DNA from: an uncultured Coriobacteriales bacterium
Lineage (GTDB): Bacteria; Actinomycetota; Coriobacteriia; Coriobacteriales; UMGS124
NCBI GenBank assembly: GCA_934662525.1
Contig: CAKUKJ010000052.1
Coordinates: 1 to 10,334 of the forward strand
Direction of reading: 5' to 3'
Length of the DNA: 10,334 bases
A program made the translations under genes and the position numbers. Of this stretch, positions 1 through 5,510 are shown one piece after another. The notes beneath the pieces were generated by a model, which was given only the letters and a program-made list of their open reading frames with translations, was not told where the DNA came from and made no database searches. The number at the start of each line of letters is the position of its first letter. The first letter of the stretch is position 1.

Positions 1-124
1 CGAAGCTCTTCGAACCATGTCGTGTGAAAGCGCCGTCGAGGAGAGATACGCCGCTCGTTGCATAAAGGGCCTCGCCGTTCTTTCTGAGGGATGATGGTTT
101 TGGCCTGCTTGATTTATGTTCCAT
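1..124 (-). CDS. Third ORF of the mcrBC operon, unrecognised, cut by the window edge
   Basis: An ATG at 124-122 opens a frame of 41 codons without a stop up to the left edge of the window. It begins MEHKSSRPKPSSLRKNGEAL and is basic and Ser/Pro-rich at its start. The ATG lies 9 nt after the mcrC stop codon, and the spacer contains GGGGA four bases before the ATG, a usable ribosome binding site. That spacing, and the absence of any terminator between the two, suggest a third cistron translated from the mcrBC message. I do not recognise the family from this fragment. It could also be a chance open stretch, since 41 codons is short. The tight coupling to mcrC is the main argument for it being real. 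Confidence 0.45.
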   Translation of the reverse strand, partial: MEHKSSRPKPSSLRKNGEALYATSGVSLLDGAFTRHGSKSF

Positions 125-133
125 GAGTCCCCG

Positions 134-1177
134 CTATGTGTGGCGCCCATTGAAGTGGCTTTCGACAATTTCGTCGAGCTGCCCTCGAATCTCATTGAAT
201 GGGAGATTCAAATCGAGTGCTTTCACGCTGATTTTGTTGCCGCTCATCTGGTAGATGGCGTCGGGCTGAATCTCTTCGTCAGTTTTGGCATAGAGCAGCA
301 TGCCGGAGACTTCATGGTCGACATGGGAGAGCTCAGCTTCCTTGTTTTTGACGTAAGCGAAGATTTGGTATAGGTTCGTGGAGTGGATGCTGCGCTTATT
401 GAACTGAACCTGTGTCGAGTGCTCATAGTACTTTGCATCGATGATGAGAACCCTGTTGTCGCGGGTCAGCGTCACGTCGCTTTTCATCGCCGGAAGCATC
501 TCATCGAATCCGTCATCGAGCACCCAACCGATGCGTGGGGCGCTCGCCTCTATTTCAGGGTGCTCTTTACGGTAGTACTCCAGCAGGAACTTTTCGTACA
601 GGCGGCACATCCGCTGTTTGTCGAAGAAGTCCATGAGTTTCAGGGTCCCAGCTGCTTGGGTTTGCAAAAGCCCCTTGTATACAAGCCAACATATGCCTAT
701 CAGCATGCGGTATGTCTCGTTGTTGCGGTCAAAGTGTATATGCCAGTCAACGACGGCGAGGTCAATGTTTGAGACGTCAGAAAAGAAAGGAAGCAAGCGT
801 TTGATTTCTTTTTTGCGCGGCTTCGAGATGTCGGTGCGAAGCAAAAGAATGCAGGTCGCTTTGATGATGCGATTCATGGGAGTGTCTACCGAGAACTCGT
901 CATGGCTGCATACAAGCTGCTTGTGCAGCATCGAGCACGTCTTGAGCGACTCGCTCATCTCAATCTTTCCTCTTGGCGAGGAAAGGGGTTCGGACACGCT
1001 GACGTATTCGCGCCCAAGTCCTCGTTTGAGTTGCGATTTGATGCCGCGCGTCAGAATGGCGGAGCAGAGCTCTGCCGTATTGGCAAACTCCTCGGTCGCC
1101 ATGCCTCGATAGCTCTGCTCGCGCAGTACCTGGAAAGCATAGGCGAGCATGTGGTAGACATTTTGGACCGGTATCAT
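134..1177 (-). CDS. mcrC: McrC-family nuclease subunit of a type IV restriction system
   Basis: McrC supplies the DNA-cutting activity of the McrBC complex; it docks on the McrB hexamer, stimulates its GTPase and cleaves DNA carrying modified cytosines. The protein is 347 residues, normal for the family. The N-terminus MIPVQNVYHMLAYAF is the typical McrC opening. The RGK motif (about residues 69-71) follows, then LYEKF at about 193-197, and the C-terminal PD-(D/E)XK core with SDV (D234) and IIDAKYY (D247, K249). A conserved Gln sits in NLYQIFAY (Q271). The start was chosen at the ATG whose last two bases share ATGA with the mcrB stop, the usual mark of translational coupling. An upstream in-frame GTG at 1207 would add ten residues that do not look like McrC. 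All catalytic positions appear intact, so the nuclease is probably active. Confidence 0.93.
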   Translation of the reverse strand: MIPVQNVYHMLAYAFQVLREQSYRGMATEEFANTAELCSAILTRGIKSQLKRGLGREYVSVSEPLSSPRGKIEMSESLKTCSMLHKQLVCSHDEFSVDTPMNRIIKATCILLLRTDISKPRKKEIKRLLPFFSDVSNIDLAVVDWHIHFDRNNETYRMLIGICWLVYKGLLQTQAAGTLKLMDFFDKQRMCRLYEKFLLEYYRKEHPEIEASAPRIGWVLDDGFDEMLPAMKSDVTLTRDNRVLIIDAKYYEHSTQVQFNKRSIHSTNLYQIFAYVKNKEAELSHVDHEVSGMLLYAKTDEEIQPDAIYQMSGNKISVKALDLNLPFNEIRGQLDEIVESHFNGRHT

Positions 1178-3318
1178 TTGATTGCTCTGCGCAATGCGTC
1201 CGACCACTCGTGGACTTTCGCCTGGTCGTCAAACCAGTATTCTTTGAGCATGGGAATCAGCTCATACTCGACGATTGCCGAAAGCTTGGAATCAATCGCC
1301 TCGTCTTGGTCGAGTCCGCAGAAGAAGCTGTGGCCGATGACGAAACCTTCGCCTAGGGTATCATCCGTGACGATGTCGTCGTTGAGACGGACGACGCGCG
1401 CAATGAGGTCGTCAAACTTCGAGTTTGATAAGGCCTGGCGGTATTTCATGAAGCCGGCGGAGTCGAATCCGGGCTTCAAATCGAAGAAAGCGAGGCGACG
1501 GCGTAGCGCGTAGTCGAGCATGGCAAGCGATCGGTCGGCGGTGTTCATCATGCCAATGAGATAGACGTTGCTCGGCACGTAGAACAGTTCGTGTGAATAG
1601 AGCAGCTGGAGCTTGTTCTGGGGCCCTCGCTTGTCGGCCTCGATGAGCATGAAGAGTTCGCCGAAAATCTTGGACAGGTTACCGCGGTTGATTTCGTCAA
1701 TGATGAAGAAATAGTCGTTCCCAGAGTCATCGGCGGCGCGCTTGCAGAAGGTATAGAAAGTGCCCTTTGCCAGCTCGAAACCATTGGCGGATGGACGGTA
1801 GCCCTCAATGAAGTCCTCGTAGGAGTAGCTCTGATGGAACTGTACCATCATGACCCGGTCGGCGTCCTTCTTACCCATCATCGAATATGCTAGCCGCTTG
1901 GCGGCAAAAGTTTTACCGACACCGGGTGCTCCCTGCAGGATTACGTTCTTCCTGGTATGAAGGACGCCAACTAAGGCGTTGTACTGGGGCTCCGACATAT
2001 ACACCTCGGCAAGGAAGTTCTCCTTACGGTATACCGGATAATCTACGAGGAACTCCTCGTTTGCGGTCTTATTGACCACATTCTGGAACAGAGCGTTGGT
2101 CTTTGCGACAAAGTCGACGTCATCTGTCACGTCAGTCAGGGTCTTCATGGCAAACATTTCGCCGCTTGTCCACTCGCCCTTGTGGGTCCACTCCACATTG
2201 CGGATGTTGGGGTACTTTCCGGCAGATTCGGCGTACTCATAGTCGCCAGTTACAACGCCCCTGCCAATGATTGTCGTGCGGCCGCGCTTTGCAAAGATAA
2301 CATCTCCGGGTTTCAAATCATGTACGAACTGCCAGACGGTACGGGCTGCGTTCTTTCGGGAAGTGCCGTTGTCGGCGAGCTCAACAAGTCTTAAGCGCAT
2401 GGCCTCTTTTGTCGGATAGGAGGAGAGGTCGCCCAGTGCGCTCCAACCAAGACCCATGATTCCTTGGTCATAGAAGTCGTCCCACATGTTTGCGCTGTCC
2501 CCTGGGGCATAGAGCCAGTAGCGGATGCCTTCAATGGCGTCATCGCCAAGCGCATCATTTATCGGCGTTTTCATGTCCCTATTCATGAAGGAAGCGTTGG
2601 AGAGGATTGGAAGGGTGGTGTATGGGCATGCGTCAGTCCCGAGCTGCGACAAGACGACATTGCATATATGAAGGTACGTGAAGCCGTCCGTGATAGGGAG
2701 CGCATTTTCTTTTGGAAAGACGCCGGCTATGATTTGTCCTGCGCCGGCGTTGTTGCCCAAATACCAACGGTTGCGTCCGTCCATGTTGACAAACAGGAGG
2801 GGCCTGACCCAATAAAGGCCCATTGTGAGCTTCCAACCCACTCCATATTGTTTGGTGGCTATGCCAAAGGCGTCGGCGAAAGAGGAGCGGTTCGGTTCGT
2901 TGTCTTTGGAAGCTAACGCGAGGCTTGCGATGAAGACGCGCCATAGATTCTCAATATCGTCTTCACCTCGTCGAGGGTCATCGGTAAACGCATAATAAGC
3001 GGCATTGAGGTTGTTAAGAACAGGGATTCCGGTGAAGTCTTCCGGTTGATGCGCCTCAACGCTGAACTCCCTGGTGAACGCAGCGATGATTTTCCTGCGG
3101 TTGGCTTCGGTGATGCCTTTGTTGAACAAGCCGAAGACTGTGAAAGGGTCAATGTCGGCTGGCTCTTCCAGGCTGTCGAGTTTAGGGAATTTCAAGCCGA
3201 TCTCGTTATATATGTTCCTGAGTTTACTGATGAGCTCAGACCGTTTATCGCGATATTCGAGCAGCTTGTCGGCGAACTCCATGTAGAAGTCTATCCATGT
3301 AAAGCGATTCTCATCCAT
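1174..3318 (-). CDS. mcrB: McrB-family AAA+ GTPase with an EVE-like modified-base reader domain
   Basis: McrB is the GTP-driven motor and specificity subunit of McrBC restriction. The 714-residue protein has three parts. Residues 1-250 hold a helical N-terminal region (FTWIDFYMEFADKLLEYRDK, then DIDPFTVFGLFNKGIT) seen in many McrB-like ATPases of anaerobes. Residues about 266-391 resemble an EVE/PUA-like domain (YWLYAPGDS near 267; GDVIFAKRGRTTIIGRG near 338), a fold that flips out and reads modified bases. Residues about 440-714 are the AAA+ motor, with Walker A GAPGVGKT (463-470), Walker B IIDEINRGN (D541, E542), the McrB signature MNTADRS (591-597) and a triple Arg at 606-608. The start was set at the ATG at 3318 because GGAG lies six bases before it; in-frame ATGs at 3330 and 3390 have poorer sites. 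It overlaps mcrC by four bases. The EVE assignment is by pattern, not alignment. Confidence 0.93.
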   Translation of the reverse strand: MDENRFTWIDFYMEFADKLLEYRDKRSELISKLRNIYNEIGLKFPKLDSLEEPADIDPFTVFGLFNKGITEANRRKIIAAFTREFSVEAHQPEDFTGIPVLNNLNAAYYAFTDDPRRGEDDIENLWRVFIASLALASKDNEPNRSSFADAFGIATKQYGVGWKLTMGLYWVRPLLFVNMDGRNRWYLGNNAGAGQIIAGVFPKENALPITDGFTYLHICNVVLSQLGTDACPYTTLPILSNASFMNRDMKTPINDALGDDAIEGIRYWLYAPGDSANMWDDFYDQGIMGLGWSALGDLSSYPTKEAMRLRLVELADNGTSRKNAARTVWQFVHDLKPGDVIFAKRGRTTIIGRGVVTGDYEYAESAGKYPNIRNVEWTHKGEWTSGEMFAMKTLTDVTDDVDFVAKTNALFQNVVNKTANEEFLVDYPVYRKENFLAEVYMSEPQYNALVGVLHTRKNVILQGAPGVGKTFAAKRLAYSMMGKKDADRVMMVQFHQSYSYEDFIEGYRPSANGFELAKGTFYTFCKRAADDSGNDYFFIIDEINRGNLSKIFGELFMLIEADKRGPQNKLQLLYSHELFYVPSNVYLIGMMNTADRSLAMLDYALRRRLAFFDLKPGFDSAGFMKYRQALSNSKFDDLIARVVRLNDDIVTDDTLGEGFVIGHSFFCGLDQDEAIDSKLSAIVEYELIPMLKEYWFDDQAKVHEWSDALRRAIK
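1996..2007 (-). promoter_or_regulatory. Possible internal ribosome binding site and start inside mcrB
   Basis: On the minus strand GAGG (2007-2004) is followed by five bases and an in-frame ATG (1998-1996) at Met441 of McrB. Translation from here would give a 274-residue protein starting MSEPQYNALVGVL, 22 residues before Walker A, so nearly the whole AAA+ motor without the DNA-reading half. E. coli mcrB is known to make such a short form (McrBs) from an internal start. That it happens here is inference from the site and its position. Confidence 0.3.
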
Positions 3319-3350
3319 CGCGGGCTCCATCTCGGCAGATGTGTAAGGCA

Positions 3351-3379
3351 ATTCTATCCTGGTGACTCTAACACATCCA
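3351..3379 (-). promoter_or_regulatory. Possible promoter of the mcrBC operon
   Basis: TAGAAT (3356-3351, minus strand) is a good -10 hexamer, and a weak -35 (TGGATG, 3379-3374) sits 17 bp upstream. Transcription would start near 3344, giving a leader of about 26 nt before the chosen mcrB ATG at 3318. That distance also supports this start over the ATG at 3390, which would lie upstream of the promoter. The -35 matches consensus at only three positions. Confidence 0.33.
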
Positions 3380-3454
3380 GTGAACGGCATGCCTCTTGTT
3401 GGCCTGAGTCATGTGCAGGCCGCGCTGGTGATTTCGATACGGACGTTTTGCGTC

Positions 3455-3745
3455 CTAGTCATCTTCGTTTACGAGGTCGTGGATAACGCCCCTGCGCGTG
3501 TCCATGCGTTGTGCTGCTTGCGCGAGACGATTCATGTTTGCCTCGCTATAAAACTGCCTGCTGGGGCTGGTGGCTTCCGCCCCGGCCCCTGTTTGGTAGC
3601 TTGCGGGATTCTGGATGGCAGAGTTTGCTATGCGGTTCTGGATATCAATAGACATCATGGACATTTGCGCCTGCCAATCTTGTCGGGTTGAGGCTCGTTG
3701 CTGAGCAATGGACGGGTTGTTGAATTGTAGGTTTTGGTATCTCAT
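3455..3745 (-). CDS. Possible 96-residue orphan protein, Gln/Asn/Ser/Ala-rich
   Basis: A frame starting MRYQNLQFNNPSIAQQ runs 96 residues to a TAG, on the same strand as mcrBC and 136 bp upstream of mcrB. It is rich in Gln, Asn, Ser, Ala and Met, with a likely helical stretch around residues 20-50 (DWQAQMSMMSIDIQNRIANS) and a charged helical tail (NMNRLAQAAQRMDTRRG). There is no Cys, signal peptide or membrane segment. Codons are mixed rather than strongly GC-ending, like mcrBC and unlike the genes to the right. No good Shine-Dalgarno precedes the ATG; GGGG is about 16 bases upstream, which would better suit a TTG two codons earlier. The frame stays open farther upstream (to 3934), but that part crosses a terminator and looks non-coding. 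I do not recognise a family; it may be a remnant. Confidence 0.4.
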   Translation of the reverse strand: MRYQNLQFNNPSIAQQRASTRQDWQAQMSMMSIDIQNRIANSAIQNPASYQTGAGAEATSPSRQFYSEANMNRLAQAAQRMDTRRGVIHDLVNEDD

Positions 3746-3834
3746 GTGCAAGTATCGGTAACCCCGGCGTCTTTCCCTGATGGGAGAAGATGTAAGGGGA
3801 GAGGGGCTCCGGAGCGGGCTTCCGCAGTGAGGGC

Positions 3835-3871
3835 AAGGAAAAGGGGCATGGCGCGAAGCGCCTCTGCCCCT
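3835..3871 (-). terminator. Intrinsic terminator of the LuxR-type regulator gene
   Basis: On the minus strand AGGGGCA (3871-3865) pairs with TGCCCCT (3848-3842), and GGCGC pairs with GCGCC around a three-base loop, with a small internal bulge between the two stems. TTTTCCTT follows at once (3842-3835). It lies 68 nt after the stop of the regulator gene and separates it from the genes to the left. Confidence 0.8.
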
Positions 3872-3938
3872 GGGTTTCCGCCGCTCTCGGTATGAGGACC
3901 AACCTGCGCAGGAGCTTATCCCTCGGTGCCGCATGCGG

Positions 3939-5240
3939 CTAGCCTTCTGCTCCCATTCTCCCCTCCACCAGCTCGATGACCTCCTGTTTTGAGTGCACGT
4001 TGAGCTTGCGGTAGAGGCCTTTGGTGTGGGTGCGCACAGTGTTTTCGGTCACGCCGTGCTCTTGGGCGATGCGCGCCACGGTGTAGCCCATGGAGACGTA
4101 CTCCAAGACGAGCTCCTCCTTTTCAGTGAGGGCGGCCTCTTGAGCGATTGCTTGGCAGGTGGCGCTGCGCAGCTCACGCTCGGACATCGCGGCCTGCCCG
4201 GTGCCTGCCTGGCTGTCGGGCTGGGCGGGCCCCGGCGCGACGGACTGCTCGACGCGCGCCCGCATGACGAGCGCGATGACGCCCAGCGAGCAGGCCACGA
4301 TGACGAGCGCCACTGCCAGAGTCAGCGCTTGGAGGGCCTCGGCAGACAGCGACGTCTCGACGCTGGCCGCGCGCATAGAAGCGATGAACGTGCGAACGAC
4401 CAGGTAAACTGCTACATATCCTGCGGCGCTTAGATACGAGGCGCGCATGGGCCTCGCGCTTGCCAACGCGCATTCGGCGAGAAGCGGCCACAGGAGCATG
4501 AAGACTCCGCGCCGCCCTGCCGTGAGGATGCTGAGGCCGACGGCGAAGATGCCGCCGGAGGGCACGATGACGAACAGCGCGCTCATGATAAGGGGCACGA
4601 GCGCCAGGCCCCAGAGCCAGGCGGAGAAGGCGGCCCGCTCGCGGGCCATGCGGGTGCAGACGACGAGAGGCACCGCCAGGCATGCCGAAAGGAGGCTGCC
4701 TTGCACCGGAGCCATGCTGTACACGCCCGACATCACGCCCGATGCGGCGTAGATGACGGCGACGAGGCCTGCCAGCAGCCAGGCGACCTTGCGTGCGATG
4801 GGGGTGTGTGAAGGAGTCTCCGCCGATTCCGGCGCTTTGTGGCAGGCCGTGGGGAGCGAGGCGTCCGGGGCTGTGCGTGCCGCATCGGTGCGGCACAAGT
4901 GCGAGAGCACCCCCAGGGCGACCGCGCTGAGTGTGGGCATGAGGATTGCGAAAGCGGTTGAGCCGGGCTCGGGCAACAGGCCCATGGGCAGCTCGACGGC
5001 AAAGCTCGCAAGATACGAAAGGGCCAGGGGCCCGACGAGCGACCCGTCGCGTGAAGTCAACCGCACGGTGAGGCGCATCCAACCGCATGCCAGACACAGA
5101 AAGGCGGCGCACATTGCCACGGCAACGATTGTGTTGAGCGGGCTTTGGCCGGCGGCGTCGAGGAAGCGCGCGATGTAGGGGCCTTTGATGAAGGGCCAGA
5201 AGAACGTCATGCCTGTGACGAGCCATGCACGTTGTTTCAC
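3939..5240 (-). CDS. Membrane-embedded LuxR-type transcriptional regulator
   Basis: The 433-residue protein has about ten or eleven hydrophobic segments over residues 5-330 (for example 34-56, 68-90, 94-115, 149-171, 205-227, 267-289, 299-327). A short linker leads to a C-terminal LuxR/FixJ-type helix-turn-helix at about 369-428 (LTEKEELVLEYVS, then VTENTVRTHTKGLYRKL). This architecture is a membrane sensor tethered to a DNA-binding domain; in Coriobacteriia such proteins are commonly found beside, and thought to control, single flavoprotein reductases. Here it diverges from such a reductase, so that is the likely target and the reductase's substrate the likely ligand (inference). The GTG at 5240 was chosen because GGAAGG lies eight bases upstream and the protein then starts just before the first hydrophobic segment. 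The frame is open to an ATG at 5351, but that extension is polar and lies over the promoter region. No receiver or kinase domain is present. Confidence 0.87.
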   Translation of the reverse strand: MKQRAWLVTGMTFFWPFIKGPYIARFLDAAGQSPLNTIVAVAMCAAFLCLACGWMRLTVRLTSRDGSLVGPLALSYLASFAVELPMGLLPEPGSTAFAILMPTLSAVALGVLSHLCRTDAARTAPDASLPTACHKAPESAETPSHTPIARKVAWLLAGLVAVIYAASGVMSGVYSMAPVQGSLLSACLAVPLVVCTRMARERAAFSAWLWGLALVPLIMSALFVIVPSGGIFAVGLSILTAGRRGVFMLLWPLLAECALASARPMRASYLSAAGYVAVYLVVRTFIASMRAASVETSLSAEALQALTLAVALVIVACSLGVIALVMRARVEQSVAPGPAQPDSQAGTGQAAMSERELRSATCQAIAQEAALTEKEELVLEYVSMGYTVARIAQEHGVTENTVRTHTKGLYRKLNVHSKQEVIELVEGRMGAEG

Positions 5241-5295
5241 GCGGCCTGCCTTCCCGTGGTTTTGCGAAGTGGCGCGCCTATGCGGGCCAAAAACA

Positions 5296-5301
5296 ATTCT
5301 A
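5296..5301 (-). promoter_or_regulatory. Possible -10 element for the LuxR-type regulator gene
   Basis: TAGAAT on the minus strand lies 56 bp upstream of the GTG start and would give a leader of roughly 50 nt. No convincing -35 is seen at 16-18 bp, which would fit a promoter that needs an activator. The inverted repeat at 5328-5346 covers the place where the -35 would be. Confidence 0.25.
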
Positions 5302-5327
5302 CTCGCATTCGAGCTGGTACATGCCCT

Positions 5328-5355
5328 TTCACACAAAGTATGTGAAGACATGTGA
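5328..5355. promoter_or_regulatory. Candidate operator: inverted TTCACA/TGTGAA plus a third half-site
   Basis: TTCACA (5328-5333), seven bases, then TGTGAA (5341-5346) form a perfect 6-bp inverted repeat in the divergent intergenic region. A further TGTGA at 5351-5355 repeats the right half exactly ten bp on, one helical turn away. Symmetric half-sites between a LuxR-type regulator and the gene it faces suggest its binding site, perhaps for autoregulation as well. A CRP-like factor could also bind TGTGA/TCACA, but the seven-base spacer differs from the usual CRP spacing of six. Confidence 0.42.
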
Positions 5356-5416
5356 GCCGTTCGGTACTACATTCGAACCGTTGAGCGACGCGGGTTTGCC
5401 ACTCAAGGGGCCGCAA

Positions 5417-5484
5417 CGCACCAAGGTGCGCGGGACTTGGCAGATGCGTGCCAGCTCATGTGCATGCCCACAAGGGCGTGCACG
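5417..5484 (+). promoter_or_regulatory. Hairpin-rich leader of the flavoprotein reductase
   Basis: Three inverted repeats stand in a row before the reductase. CGCACC-AA-GGTGCG lies at 5417-5430. TGGCA-N6-TGCCA lies at 5438-5453. A strong 11-bp stem with an ACAA loop lies at 5459-5484 (TGCATGCCC against GGGCGTGCA, with two G-T pairs). The last one ends 26 nt before the ATG. None is followed by a T-run, so they are not simple terminators. They could stabilise the message, tune translation or bind a protein. No known riboswitch class is recognised. Confidence 0.35.
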
Positions 5485-5510
5485 CAGCCACGTTGTATGG
5501 AGGTACAGAA

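Noticed and set aside
965..985. Perfect 8-bp inverted repeat with a 5-base loop inside mcrC
   Set aside because: It lies in the codons of the conserved RGK motif region; a downstream ATG with GAGG is possible as an internal start, but no domain border is there.
3455..3745. Slight resemblance of the small ORF to microvirus pilot proteins (DWQAQMS with a following helix)
   Set aside because: The typical GLNP-type motif is missing and no other phage gene is nearby; the likeness is too short.
3806..3815. GCTCCGGAGC palindrome near the terminator
   Set aside because: Short and expected by chance in GC-rich sequence; no second copy seen.
3746..3934. Upstream extension of the 96-residue ORF containing a CPHC pair that looks like a zinc site
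   Set aside because: It reads through the intrinsic terminator at 3835-3871 and is Pro/Arg/Ser low complexity; there is no partner Cys pair.
4174..5226. Arg/His/Pro-rich 350-residue frame within the regulator gene
   Set aside because: Shadow of the LuxR-type gene in another frame of the same strand; no motifs or membrane pattern.
5225..5351. Longer N-terminus for the regulator starting at the ATG at 5351
   Set aside because: The extension is polar and overlaps the operator region, and the GTG at 5240 has a much better ribosome binding site.
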